A program made the position numbers and the translations under genes. The notes below the pieces were generated by a model that saw nothing but the letters and a program-made list of their open reading frames with translations, was not told the origin of the DNA and made no database searches. A stretch of DNA of 64,000 nt from Bigelowiella natans CCMP2755 (lineage: Eukaryota; Cercozoa; Chlorarachniophyceae). The stretch covers positions 87,501 to 151,500 of the forward strand of contig ADNK01000503.1 of assembly GCA_000320545.1 (NCBI GenBank). Reading direction: 5' to 3'. Shown piece by piece: positions 24,744 to 39,011 of the stretch (position 1 is the stretch's first letter; every line of letters begins with the position of its first letter).

Positions 24744-26771
24744 AGACAAAAGTACGTCATATGGCCGCTGCAATTTTATTTGGGGACATATTTATAGATA
24801 TATGTAGCTTTAGGGCATGCATGGAAAGACAAACGCACTTTCCAGTCGACGTCACTCAGCATAGTTTTGAGCTCCTCCTCTTCGTAATTATCCAATTTCA
24901 AAGCGTATGCGCCATATGTGATCTCCATAATAATTGGTGTGCAGGCTTCTGTGTCAAATGCCTTTGCTTGCGGCAAGATGAAATCCGGCAGAATTTCGTC
25001 GTTTCTTTTACATATGCTCATATACATATCCTCCAATTTTTGTTCCGCCTCGAGCTTCTCCTTCATCTTGGCTTCCTCAAAATAATCGCGAGGAATCTGG
25101 AAGTGGTCATAAGAGCCGTCGACCTTACCCCCCTGCTCCGCCTTGAGGAGCTGATAAAGGTCGTTGGTGATCTCGGTTTGCCGGGCAGCTTCGTTCACGG
25201 TCGCACTCTTTCCCATGCCGCTCTGTGCAAGAAGAACCTGTAAGATTGTACTACTTTGAGTTTGAATTTTCCAAGATACGCTAGACGCGATCATGGAGTC
25301 GGCTTATCTTTCTCACTCTCCTTTTTTTGTAAATAGAACGGCAAATTGACCGTGGTCCTTTCCTCCTTGCCGCTATCTCCATGGACAGTCAGATTTTTTG
25401 AAATGTCACCCAGAATCTCGATTAAATGCTTCGACTGTCTCGACTGTTTCACCCGTTTTTGTGAAGCCACCTTGATCTAAAGAAACAAGAGGAGAATATA
25501 GTAAAAAAGAGTAAAATACTGTTGACGCACACTCTGTAGAGTAAACTACCTCTGAGACAGTGTCTTTAAAATATTGAATCATACTCCCTATAACATTTTC
25601 CTCCGGCAGCACTGAAGGGGAAAGATATATGTGTTTGTGTGTGTGTGTGTAGGGAAGAAGAAGAGGAAGAAGTGAGAGACAAAGAAAGAAGAGAGAACAT
25701 GAAACAAATAACTCTGGTCTCCACTCACCTTCCTCATTAAAGGTCAATGATTCTGGAAATATGAAGTCTTCTTCTATTTCCATTTCTTCATCCTGACATC
25801 ATAAAATTTTTGAATAGTATTACAACAGTTAGCAACCAGAGCAACAACCTACTTCTACAACTTGGTGATATTGTTGGAATCGTGCGTATTATTATATCCT
25901 ACTGCAATTATTCTTGGAATAGTGTACGTATTATTACTATATCGTCTGGGTTATAATCATCATAGTCTTTCACAAATTTGGTCCAGAGTCCTTTTAATCT
26001 CCAGCCTCGATTTCGAACATCCGTCGGTGGCTTGATTCCCTTCAAATCTGCGTAGTAGTCTGCAGCACTATTCCATGTACCGTACTTCCTGTCTTTGTGA
26101 TTCAATTTTTCTTCCCCAAAGGCCTTGACAGCAATCTTCAGAAAAAGAAAATCGATCGGTCCAAAAAATTTCCTTTTTACCCTTTTGCGAAAAGGACAGA
26201 AAGTTAAGTTTTGAAGAAGAGTAACAATACAACATTTGGTAGAACCCGTTCCTGAGAGCCTTAACATTACTTTCCACCCCGTTTTGCTCCCAGAAATTGA
26301 TAAGTGCCTTTTTATATTTTTCGCTTCCGCTTTCGCGATTCTTGCCCTCCGAATTGCAACTACTTCGCTTTCTTTTGGTCTTAGCGGCGCTCGTATCGGC
26401 TTTTATTTTTGATGTACTTTTTGTTATTTCACTCTTCAATCTCTTTCTTTTGTTTCGTCTATTGTCACTGTTGGTAGTACCATATTGAAATCAGGAAAAA
26501 TCATCCGGCAGTCTTACATCATATATCTCGAGAAGGTAGATGTTTATACCAAGATGTAGATTGTTTCGTGTTCCTTCGTTTCCTGGTTTGGAATCTGTTG
26601 TATACGAATTAAAATCAGACAAAACTCGTTGGCATTGAGTTGCATAACTCGAGAAAACAGATGTTGATACCGAGGAGGTGACTTGGGTTCTGTCCTTCCC
26701 GTTTGCTCGTCATCCCTTTCCGTTTGCTCCTCATCGTTAGTTAAATCGATGACTTCTTCGTGCCCCAACAT
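20380..26771 (-). CDS. large dynamin-like GTPase, SLIP-GC-like, with C-terminal pseudo-OTU domain
   Basis: SLIP-GC-type proteins are nuclear dynamin-superfamily GTPases. The start at 26771 reads MLGHEEVIDLTNDEEQTERD, where VIDLTNDEE fits a SUMO-interacting motif. The next exon carries basic NLS-like blocks (NRRNKRKRLKSE, KTKRKRSS). Short acidic exons follow (EEMEIEEDFIFPESLTFNEE; LPEENVIGSMIQYFKDTVSE). The P-loop exon starts at 25237 with VLLAQSGMGKSATVNEA, and further on reads ACTPIIMEITYGAYALKLDN. The exon ending EKILE (about 24206) joins in phase to a long exon starting at about 23769: VISIPCLVAKNNRILEVPGT-DDKDPLHRS, the G3 (DxPG-like) region with Val-Pro-Gly-Thr. That single exon then encodes about 1,100 residues: Lys/Glu-rich helices, then two OTU-like folds. 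In the last one, NQDGDAATAMVVAL replaces the usual DGDCLF and TLWYALEI replaces the HY motif, so catalytic Cys and His are absent. Roughly 1,700 residues in total. GTPase family call fairly strong; OTU homology is inferred from fold pattern. Confidence 0.7.
23967..23995. repeat. (TA)n tract in GTPase-gene intron
   Basis: About 14 TA units, followed by TTTATTTATA, within the proposed 440-nt intron before the G3 exon of the minus-strand GTPase gene. Confidence 0.9.
24697..24743. repeat. (GA)n tract in GTPase-gene intron
   Basis: About 22 GA units with one interruption. On the coding (minus) strand it is a CT tract between the P-loop exon and the next exon, the position of a pyrimidine tract. 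Confidence 0.9.
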
Positions 26772-27148
26772 TCTGCACGTATTACCCCGGTTGAGTGAAG
26801 TGGCTTTTCCAGTGAGATGTGTCTATGACTTTTTTCCAGACGACGACATAATATGTGTGTTGTCGCATCTTTCGAAATGCCAGCATTCAGTCGTACATAA
26901 CAGAGGACTATTCGAGCGACAATAAGATCAAAAATGTCTCAGAATCGAAACCTACTACATAACATGAAAGATATTAGTAAGGATGTTCTCAGGATGTTTT
27001 TATATCTAAAATAATATTGATAACAATAATAACAACATTCACTCTCCTTCATACGCTGGGAATCTCATCACATCCGACGAGAACCGATGATGATGATGAT
27101 GATGATCGTGATGATGACGGCAGCCTGCAGTTCTGCTCAACCTCTCTC
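26772..27148. promoter_or_regulatory. head-to-head promoter gap
   Basis: A 377-bp gap separates the start codons of the GTPase gene (-) and the GNPTAB-like gene (+), so any promoter elements must be shared or overlapping. An AT-rich part and a (GAT)n run (about 27087-27106) are present. No TATA box or known operator could be assigned. The function is inferred from position only. Confidence 0.4.
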
Positions 27149-28798
27149 ATGAGGCTACCACCAGCCAAAGGCAGTAGTGGGGGCAGGAAGGGGGTTGGCA
27201 ATCCGAGAGATGGGTGCTTTAGCTTCTGTTGCAAGCCCCTTAAAGGCATAAGCAGGGCCACGATCGGGAGTCGTCTTTTCGAGTTCGCAGTTTATCTGGT
27301 CGCGGCAGTCGTGTGTACTTAGTAGAGTGTGGTGAGTTCTGATTCTTTTCTATTCTTAGTGGGTTATCTACGTTTTCACACGGGTGCTCTTATTTCCTGG
27401 AGGGGGGGGGATCACGTACGGCTCCGGAGATGATAGTAGCCAGGGGACGGCAGGAGGACATCATCATACGCAGACATCCTCTCGTATATACTATAAGACG
27501 CCCAAGGAGGGTCGATGGTCAATTCCCCTCCCACACTAGTGCAAAAAAAAATAACAAAATTGAGTCGCTGGTTGGTAACAAGGACGCCGATACTTCTTGA
27601 ATTTTAGGTCCGAAAATGATCTCAGCGAGGAATATTTCGATTCGCACACATGCTCCTATGAGTCGCAACATTGGTAGGTGGCATGAATTTCCGGTATACA
27701 ATTATCTGAAGAATTATATCACATCCCAGGAACAACCTGGGAGGGCGACCGTATCCGCAAGCAATGTGCTACCCCCCGATCGATGCAGTGTAATTTATCT
27801 CATCTTTACGAATGTGGCGATGACATACTAATTTATTAAAATTGCAATCGATGCTGCTGTTTTGTAGATATACCTGGGTAAATGGCTCAGATATGCTTCA
27901 TAAGGTTGTTCTCATCACGTTATCACGCCAGCCATCCGGCAACTTATGATGCGTTGTTCTCAGGAGTTGGTTCGAAAGTATAAGCGTCTGGCTGATGGCT
28001 TGTCGCCCTCCACTCCGGTGTTGAATTGATAACTACTGTCTGTATTATAACACAAACAAACCAAGGGCCGCGCTTCGATTTGGATATTCACGTCGTGTTT
28101 ACGTTACTACTCAGGATGAAGGAGAAAAGGAGGATTCAGCTCACTCGGCAACTGCTGATAGGTTTTGAAAGAGAGACTGACTCGTTGCTGCATATTTATC
28201 TGGTTACTCACTCTTTCCCTTTTCCCCCTTTGTGGACGACAGGTATAGAGACAACGAGGAGCTTCGGTAAGCTTCACACCTAAAAGGACTGGCAGAGATT
28301 GAATTGTTTACTCGGCATAACACGTCCTTGTCTCTTCTTAATCGTATAATACCGTAGCTATTCATTTCGATCGTTGTGGTACCGTGCTCCCTGGATCCGC
28401 CATGTTTACCTCGTAACCAACGGACAGGTTATATAGCAAGCAGCAGCAAAGTGTGCAAGTTTGTACCAGTGTGCATTCACAAGGAGAATAATAGAATAAT
28501 AGCAATAATAATAACAACTAATCCTAATCGTTATCACATCCAAGTATCTCTCATAGAAGAAGGCATTGATTCCCTTCCCTGTTCTTCGTTATTGTCTTTC
28601 TCGTAATGTTGGTGAATGATTACGGTGTGTGTACAGGTTCCGTACTGGCTCAATTGGAAGCATCCGAAGTAAGGAGGAGTGTGTAAAAACCTAGTGATGA
28701 TGCAGTTCCTCCTCGCCGGCTGCCATTGGAGATTGCTGTGAATATACATCTGCTATTGCATAAGGCATTGTTTCTTTTCTTAATGCCGATTTATCTTC

Positions 28799-28847
<49 letters not shown>

Positions 28848-31318
28848 ATGATCGATCAGGATTACTGTGGTCCCTCATCATGAGATATTCCCCAATAGCA
28901 GCCATCTTCCCAGCTTTGCCTCCCCCTCGATCGAAGGTAGTAGTGTGAGCGAATCAGCGAGTGAGAAGGGATGATGTAAGTGAGCAATAATGGTGATGAT
29001 GACGGGAGGAAAGAGCAATAGGTAGTGATTCGGTTATCTCGAGTATTTCAATCAGGAATGGTGGGGGTTTGTGCCTTTACGCGCTACCACATGAATGAAG
29101 ACGGCCTAGGCCGGCAATCGATCAACTATCTCACCTCATTCTTAACTTGAAGAGAAAATATTAAACCAAGCTTCTCCCTCCTCCTCCTCCTCCTCCTCCT
29201 TGCAGCTCACCTGCATCGCATTCCCGGTCTCTCGCAGAAGTTTCTTTACTTCAACGATGACGTTATGCTAGGATCTCCGGTACTGCTACTACTGCTGCTG
29301 CTGCTGCGAATGTGCATGTTACTAGAAAGCAAGCATCCACAAAAAGAGTAGGAAGGGCAAAGTAACCACGTGTACACCTTCCCATTCAAACTACTTCTCC
29401 CCCCCTGTATCTTTGAACACTGACTTTCGGTCACTCGAAGGTGTGGCCACGTGACTTCTGGACGCATGAAAAGGGGCAGAAGATCTACTTGGCTTGGGTT
29501 ATCCGTCACAGCATCACGCATTGTTTTTGCTGCTATAGTGGCACTCTCGCTCTGTCTTCCAAATATTGCATAACATGGATGTTGGTTATTGTGCGTGTAG
29601 GACTCTCCGACTTGTGCAGAAGGGTGTCCTGAGGTATCTTCTTGTTGTCTTTTCAATAATTTGTGATGAATACTTAAATATATTAATATATATATGTAAT
29701 ATATGAATAACATATAATCTTATCACTAAATGAACATTGCATCGTTTCGTCTTCCTGCTTTCTCGTCGAGTCATCATTTATCTCCCGATCCTCCTCATCA
29801 TCATCCTCATCATCACCATCATCATATCTTATCATCTTCAGTCCTACCTGAAAGACGGGACCTGCGATATTCAATGTGCTTCTCATCACACGAATAATAC
29901 ACTCATTTCCAGCCTGACACATTTGTAGCCTGTCACTTAATCATGCCTAATATATACCTACGTTCTCCGCTGTTTCTCAGCAACAACAACGACAACTACA
30001 ACAACAATACAACAGCCAACTGAAGAGTTGAATGCCATATAAAGAATAATAATAACAATAATGATAATAATAAAGGCAACACGACGTTTTGCAACTACGA
30101 TGGAGGGGATTGCTTAGGTCGTCTTTGCGCATCACCATGAATTGAAGAAGAAGAAGAAGTATCACAATATAAATCTCCCATCGTCTTTCCGTGTAATATT
30201 GCTCAGGCATCAGTCCCCGGGAATCTAGCTCCTACAACAGCTATCAGAAGGTTCAGATACCCTCCCTCCGCAACATTCAAGGGGAAAATATGATCATTCA
30301 AGTATAGGGCGAAGAGGAGGATAGAATTGCCACCTTGAATCTCATTCTTCATCATCTTCTTCGTTGTCGTGGTTTTCTTATTCTTTTGTGGTTAAATTCA
30401 CCAGAAGGCAAAGAAGAAAGAGAGTAGTGGGGGTAGCATGATGCTGCCAGGTGGAGGAGAGCGATGTCACAGAATGTGCCTAAACTCATGGCTGGGAGAC
30501 GGCCAGTGCGACGATGCATGTACTTATCATTCTAACCCATACATCCATACACATAATGAGAGTAAGGGGGGGGGGGGGGGTAGTCTGCAAGCACGAGCAT
30601 CATATTCCCCTCCAATTCTTTTTTTTCATTTTTAGAATGAAAGATGGTTTCTTCTTCTTCTTCTTCTTCTTCTTCTTCTTCTTCATTATCATCTTATTTC
30701 TTTAATGCTCTCTTTCTTCTGGTGCACAGGCAAACGACCAGAGTGCGGGTTCGATCTGGGGGATTGTGGTTTCTCATTGTTACTAGACGGTGGAAAAGCG
30801 GGCAAAGAAGCTGCATTAGTAGATCTGGCTCTTCCCGAACCCACTTCTTCGTCTTCTGATGATGGCAACGATGTAGTCTCTCTATATCTCGATAAGGCCG
30901 CATACACAAAAGGTCGCTAGTATCTAGTAGTAGTAGTAGTAGTAGTAACACATAATAATGAGAAACACATAGCGACAATAGTAAAAATGATATCTTCTGT
31001 AATCATCGTAGCTTTTCTCTCTCTATTTTATCTCTGTGTTTGAGGTGTGTGCGAACGTGCGTACATGCAAATGCATTGCGTGATCTAACATCGTATTTGA
31101 CGACCAATCGTGTTGGTGCTGTTGCATGCTTCCTCCTCCTCCTCCTCCTCACCCTCCTTCTCCGTAGGATTCATACTCTCGTTGAGGCAGGTGTGTGCTA
31201 TGCAGTATGCATGTATGCATGTATGTATGTTTGTAAATATCAAGTGCGAATAAGATCTATCACTGGTAAGATTCTTCATTCACGCGGACAGACGCAAGAT
31301 GCTCTTTACATTGAAAGA

Positions 31319-31350
<32 letters not shown>

Positions 31351-32127
31351 AGAGGAGAGAGAGAGAGGGAAGACTCCATTCTTGTCCATCATTCACCATT
31401 ATCCTCATCTCCTCCTCCTCTTCGTCTCTCTTTCTTTGCGTTCTTCTTCTTCTTTTTCTAGGTTTTCGAATTTCCAACAGTTCATCTGCTAAGGTATGCT
31501 ACGAGTGAGAAGAATTAGAAGGAGAAGAAGCACAAGATCGCCCACAACAACAACACCCAAACCTCTTTCCTTCTGCTCTGATCCATTTTTGTTCTTATTA
31601 TTATTGCTCCTCCTTTTGCCTAAACTTACTAGCTGGTTGGATGGAGCGGTTTCGTCAAAATCAGACACCGGATATATCAGAGCTGTAAAACTTTCGCATG
31701 GTGGGTACCCCTAAAAAAACTCTTATTCATTAGTTTTTATATATAGCCGTCGCTTCGTTAGCCTCCGCACCCCTTCTCACAGCGCAGGACAGTTGACGAC
31801 ACGACTACACGTTTTGCCGTTTTGTATTACATAGTCCGTGGAAGTCACGGCGGTGACAGTCTCGTTGTAGTGCTTCCAAGCGGTGTTTCTCCCAAGGGCA
31901 AACACGGTGCTCGAAGCAGCCGAACGAGCAGCAATTCAAGGAGGTGGTGGTATTCTCAGGACAAGGACGACATTGAAGATGAAGAACAACAGCAAGAGCA
32001 ACCACCTGTGCTTGTGACTCTAACCCTTTCAGGATACCGTGCTGGAAGTAGCAGTCAAGACAGCGAAGATGGTGGTCAAATTACCATCCAAGTGAGACTT
32101 ATGGCAGGAAGTAATTCACTGTGTTTT

Positions 32128-32168
<41 letters not shown>

Positions 32169-32376
32169 TATCCCACCCCTATTGCCTTCTTCGCACAAAA
32201 TGAATCATCACGCTATCAGGTCCTCCAAAGAGAACGATCGTCGTCGATAATGATGATGATGTTCATCACCAACAGCCAAACAGGTGTGTGTATTCCTTGA
32301 ATTAAAACAAAAGACAAGACCGTCATTACTCCTCTTTCTTTCTATCAGCTGCTGTAGAAACATACAACATTATATG

Positions 32377-32420
<44 letters not shown>

Positions 32421-33288
32421 CAGGAAAGGCTCGTCTTTGTCTTCTTCATCATCTTCTTCTTCTTCTGCTTCACCTGCCGCAAAGTATCTTGAGAACGTGC
32501 TGATGGACGACAGTGAAGATGATGAGGACTACGGCAGCAATATCGACTTCAGTAAGCTGCTTGACGTGGAGGAGGGGGAGGAGGAGGAAGAGGAAGAGGA
32601 AGAAAAGGGAGGGATAGATAGCGGAACCAACGTTGCAGCAGCAGCAGCAGCAGCATTTGTAGAAGACGATGGAGACAACCGCCGTGATAACAAGAGTACA
32701 ATTGCTTCATCATTATCTTCTTCTTCTTCTTCTTCTTCTTCTTCTTCTTCTACCCTGTCCTCCTCCGCTTCCTTATCTCGACAACGACATTCTCACCCCA
32801 AGAAGTCATCATCAACTCTACATCTTATAACTAAAAGTAGTAGACTTAGGAAACGGAATGCTACTAGTGGTGGTGGTGATAGCAGTAGCACCATAAGTAG
32901 CAGTAATCGTACTGATAGTAGTAGCAATAGTAGTAATAGTAGTAGTAGCAGCAGCCATAGTGCGGATGGTGAAAGTAGCAAGGATGATAGCGACATTAGT
33001 CCATCATCATCATCATCGTCATCGTCATCATCATTATCCCCCTCCTCCTCTTCGCCGTCTGCCACAACAAGAACAAAGCAGCACCAGCAGCATCACAGGA
33101 GCTTGCTTAGCTTCACTGGTACTAATGCTGATTCTACTGCTACTGCTACTGCTACTTCTGAGAGGAAAAGAGAGTGAAGTAGTTACGTTTTATATAGTTG
33201 TAATGTAGAGGGGAGAGTGGGGAGAGAATAGCAGGAAAGAAAGCAATGAAGGAGGTGAAGGAAGCTGCACTATAGACATACTTACTAA

Positions 33289-33333
<45 letters not shown>

Positions 33334-35718
33334 TTGTTTAAGCGCACATACACGTATCTTTAGGTGGCGACGAAACGAAGAGTGGTGAGTACCCTGAAGC
33401 AGCACCACAGCCCATTGGAAAAAACAAGTGCAACACAACCTCCTGCAATAGTCTCCCTCACGACGAAGATCGCGATAAAACATTAAAATATGAGAAGGAG
33501 GAGGAGGATGAGGAGGTGAAGGGCGAGAAAGTAGGTCATTGGATCCGCGGGCTGAAGCGCAAGCAGCTAGCATTGACTCTTCTTGAGGATGCCTTTCGGC
33601 TACTTTATGGGGATCGAAGTGGTGGTGGAAGTAGTAATGATACGAGTAGAGGTGGTGGCGTACAGGAGGAGGAGGAGGAGGAGGAGGAAGTTCTTCTTTC
33701 TCTCGATAATAGATCTGATGCTGCTGCTGCTGCTGCTGCTGCGAAATGGGTTGAGGTAGAGTCCTTGATAAGGAGGTGGATGAAAGAAGCAGAGAACGAT
33801 GGTATACAAGGTGGGGGGCTAGGCCTCCTCCTCGAAACCATGGAAGAGAAAGAAAGAGGGGGAGGAATTCAAACAGAAATAGGAGCAATGGATAATAGCA
33901 GTAACCCAACGAAGGGGCCTACGTGGAAGGAGGGGGGGGGGGGGGAAGAGGAGCTAACAGCTGCTCTCCTTCCACGGCGTCGTTTGCTGATGGACACGTT
34001 CGGTGACTCGCTGCGATTTGTAAATATGCTATTCCGACACCGCTATGGGCTGCAAAATGGACAACGAAAGGTGTTTGTGCTGCTGTTGCTGCTACTATTG
34101 TTATAAGAGGAATGGTTCTTTCGTCATTGCCATCTTTGCTACAACAACAAACACAACAAAAATAATGATAAGAATAATAATGGTAAGAATGTTAATACCA
34201 CAAGGTCCCGGCGCACATGCCTCATTTTTTCGATACGAGGATAATGCAAAGCTTGCAGGGTTTATTTCCCAGAGAATATGACTCTACCTCAAGCCATAGA
34301 TTTCGAGATTCAAGGTGGTCAACTGTAGTTATAAAGGCAGCACGCGCGCACACATGCACAAAAACACATTACATACTAGCATCCAGCTTCATACAAACCG
34401 TAGATACCATCATAATTGCTTTGATTTATGTGCTTCTTTGCTAGGGATATGCAGCTTGCTTTCACCTACTACTACTACCTTATGCAGGAGGTTGACGTTG
34501 AATAAAGCATTAATATAGAAGAAGAAGAAGAAGAAGAAGAAGAAGAAGAAGAAGGCGTTGTCCATTCTTGTTGCTTCACTACTACCGTTGTTCTGTTGTG
34601 TGCATCATTTTGGCAACCAAATCGATTGATCGTTCAGTGTTCATCGTGGATGTGCTGCAAAAGTAAGTAGCGTAAATGATGATCAGCTTAATCCTTCTTT
34701 TCTCCCTTCCCCTCCCTCCTCCTCCTCCTCCTCCTCCTCCTCCTCCTCCCCCTCTGCACTAACATTACCTGTACAGCCGTTGTATCCCAGCGAGGCCCCG
34801 ATCAACGCGTTGCTGGCCTCCTTCGACATGGTTCTTTTCTCTCTTCCTCCTCCTCCTCCTTCTCGTCCTTTTCTCTATCCTCCTTCAACCGGCTGATGTG
34901 TCTGCCAAATTTGTTTGACCATCATCATCATCATCATCATCATCATCACCGTCGCCTTCGTCATTATTATGATCTATCATACTCGCCATTATCGCTATTA
35001 GGACGGAGATCGGCTGTTCAACTCGGTAGAGCTGCGTGATCTAGTGAAAGCCATCACGGCTATGGACTCCAAGCCAATCGAGAAGGAGGAGAAGGAGGAG
35101 GATATTCCTTCCAAGAACAAGGATGATGAGAATACGAAGAAAGGGGTGTACTGTTCTGAGGATGGTGGCAGCAGAAACGCATCGAAGCCGTACAAAACAG
35201 TCAAGAAGGTGATGATATTGATGATGATGATGATTTATGATGATTGAAGCAAGGGTGGGGTAGCGATACAATGGCCATCCACATGATGGCATAACGATGA
35301 TTACTTGTACTTCAACCTTGATATTTGTCCTTTCTCCTGCTTACGCCTATGTTGTTGTTGTTGTTGTTGTTGTCATCATCGACTTCTTTGGACATGGTGA
35401 CTTTCCCCACTCTCATCACAGAAAACAAAGCGAGAGTGCCTGACGGCATGTGAGGAGGATCGAAGATGCGGTAATCATAATTATCATCCTCATCATCATC
35501 ATCACCATCCCTACTATTCCTACTACTACTACTACTACTCGTGGATGGTGGCACCTGCTCATTGTAGAAAGAAATTATATGATGCAGCATCCACCCGACG
35601 AAGATCGAAACTAACATATAATAACAATTTAAGGTTTCATCTCCATCCATTCTATCAAGTCATCTTACTACTACTCGAAGAAGGTAGTAGAAGGAAAAGG
35701 AAGAAAAGAAAGGACGTC

Positions 35719-35756
<38 letters not shown>

Positions 35757-37145
35757 TGCAGTAGTAGTTTGTAGTACAAAAGAAAAGGACAAGGTGTGTG
35801 CTTACTATTGCTGTAGTAAAAGAGATATGAATAATTTCAGAAGAATAAGAGAAAATCTTCTTATTGTGATCTTCTGTTCCCCCCCCCCCCCCCCAATCCC
35901 CCTGTAGTTTGAGTGTGAGATGTTCACTGCGGTGGCCTGTGCGACAATCTTACCCAGAAGACGAAAGGTCTCTGATATATGTTCTTTTGAGTAGCCATAG
36001 GAAGTAGTTGAAATATCAGCGCTACCCGCCACTTGTGAATCATGATGTGCTGCTCTTATTATTACATTTTTTACTTATATTTTCTCCCTGCCTCTACTAC
36101 TATCATCATCATATACCCACAGCAGTAGAGTAGTAGCAAATGAAGTGATGGTAGCAGTAGTGACAATGATATCATCTTCTTCCAGTCTGATCATTCTTCT
36201 ACATCCTGTTTTCCTTCTTCTTCTTCTTCTTCTTCTTCTTCTTCTTCTTTTTCTTAAGATGCGGGAGGGAGGCATAATCTACAGAAAACTTAATGCAGAG
36301 AACATCGTTCGGCAAGAGCTAGGGGGTCAAACATATTGTAAATAATAGTGTTAGATTAACATGAGATGGATTTCCACCATAGAAGCTATCACGATCATCA
36401 TCATCATCATCATCATCATCATTATCTCTTGCAGTACATGTCGCTTGGACTATGGATGAGAAGCAGATGCTCTCTCCTGTGAGAGAGGGCCGAGGGATGG
36501 CGAAGAAGTTTGACTTCAAATCTTGGATCGATACGCTACCTAAACCAGTGCAAAAGGTTAAGTAGTGTTGCCGAATGTTGCGAGAAGAAGCAGCGGGAAC
36601 AACGAGGATGATATTGCTAATAGTAGTGATGAGAATGAATATTTTGCGACAGTTTCTTCATGGCTCCTCCTCCTCCTCTTCCCCCTCCTTTGTATGCTTT
36701 TGATTGATTGCGTTGCACAGGTGCTAATGGGGGCTGCGGTAGGAGCTTCGGTGATATAATCTAATCCTACCTTTACAATCATTATGTACACGCATGCAAT
36801 GATGGTAAAGAGAATGATAATAATCATGGTGATGGTGGCAGTCTTTGCCCTTGATTGTTCGATACATATTTTCCTGGTTAACTGATCTATTTTTACACGA
36901 TGTCTGTGTGTAGAATGTGGGTATTGACGACCTGGCCATCTTGACAGCTGAGGATATTTACGCATCAGATCCAAATGGTGATGAAAAAGAAGACGATGAG
37001 ATTATTCCTTCTGATTCTTGTATGCGACGAATCGTTCCCTCCATTGTTTCTCCCTAACCCATCATTTTCTTGATTGATATAAATAGGTGTGGATGCAAAG
37101 ACGGTCTCCAAGACGTTGTCGCTAATAAGACGATTGGTGAAGTAG

Positions 37146-37188
<43 letters not shown>

Positions 37189-37870
37189 AGATGATACCAA
37201 AAAGCATCTCCAACTTCTCACTAAATACACCGATAACGACGTTCACATTCCAGAGCATATCGCAAGACAGAATTATTGTCAGGGTGTTTCCCTGTTACTA
37301 TTTCCATCTTATTTTTACAATCTACTGTTCCTAATAGATGCGGCCTTCGTTTAATGGCCATCACCTTATTGTCTGAAAGCATCCTCATAATCATCTTCTT
37401 CCAACAAACAAGGTGTTGGTGTATGGAGAGATATCCTCTCCCTCCTTGGCTAAGGGCAGCTACAGTGGATTTGACAATGATGACTACTACTACTACAACG
37501 ACGATGATGATGAAAATAAGAAAGTAGGCAGCAGCAACAACGATGCCGTATTTCCAGCAGGATCTTCTCGAATGAGTGGTGAGAAGTGGACATGCAATAG
37601 CTTGGTGTCTGTGGATTCAATGGAATATTATTCAAAAGACAAAGGCTTATCGTTTTCACGTTGATGTTGCATTGTTGTTGTTGTTGTCATTGGTGATTGT
37701 GATGATGACTATGATGATGATGATGATGGTGGGGGTGATGATGATGATGAAAGGAGGTCATACATTCTAAGATCGCTCATGATGATGATATTGTTGTTGT
37801 TGTTATCGTGGTTGTGAATCAATGCGTGGTAGGAGGCAAGAAGGTTTCACCAGAGCAGATTCTGCAAGTA

Positions 37871-37905
<35 letters not shown>

Positions 37906-37909
37906 CACA

Positions 37910-37949
<40 letters not shown>

Positions 37950-38717
37950 GGGAGGGGTAGGAGAGAAGGAGAACGAAGAGAGCGAGGGGGGGGAATAATG
38001 AGTGCAAAGCCAATTCAAAAGACGCGGGCATTATTGAGAGAGACACAGAAAAGTATCTCATATTACGGGTGAATAACGTTGATTGAGATCTTCCCATTTT
38101 CATCAATATTATCCTCGGTCCTCCTGCTTTTGACAATAATCGTCTCTCCTTCTTCTACTACTTCTTCTTCTTCATTTTCTCTAATTTTCTTCTTTTCCTT
38201 CTTAAATTATAATTATTGTTGTCATAATACCATAAGGTGGATACATTGGAAAGACTAGTAAAACGGTATTTATTCTCAAGGAACACTTTCTTTAGCATTA
38301 GCATGATCGAAGATGATAGCTCGTCCACCTCCACTATCATTGTCATCATCATCATCACAATCATCATTATCACGTATGAGGGCTGCTGCTGCTGCTGCTG
38401 CTGCTTGTTCTGATGTTACAGATGGATGGGGCGCAATCACAAATATAAATTTGAGCTAGGAAGGTAGGAACAAGAAGGCTTTTCTTCCAACCTATCATCA
38501 TCGACGTGGTCTCATCATCACTTGCAATGTATTCTCATCCTGAAGTACAATTTATATCCTCTGTGCTACCACCACTACTACTACAATACTACTACTACCT
38601 TTAGCATGGATGACGTCGAATTTGAGATGCTCAAAGCGGTATACTACCACTACGGAAAACATCGTTCTTTAAGAGAGTGTTCCTTGTTGTTAGAGCTCCG
38701 CTGACTGCTGCTGTTAT

Positions 38718-38751
<34 letters not shown>

Positions 38752-38973
38752 ACAAGCGGTGGTGTAAATTCATCAGGATCATGTAAAGGCGCGAGCTAGA
38801 TTGGAAGAGATACTATCCAAAAAACCGAAGTTTATCTGCATCAACGACGATATGGGGACTGGGCAAACTCCGACTATCACCAAGGTAACATCAAAATGCA
38901 CTCACTCTCAGGACCAAACACGTCATTCGGCTGCTTTCTTTCTTGCTTAATAGTGGTAATCGAGGATGGTGCT

Positions 38974-39011
<38 letters not shown>

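Noticed and set aside
29246-29713. Minus-strand frame of 155 codons
   Set aside because: It lies opposite the [14 protein letters not shown] exon of the phosphotransferase, which is a clear family match.
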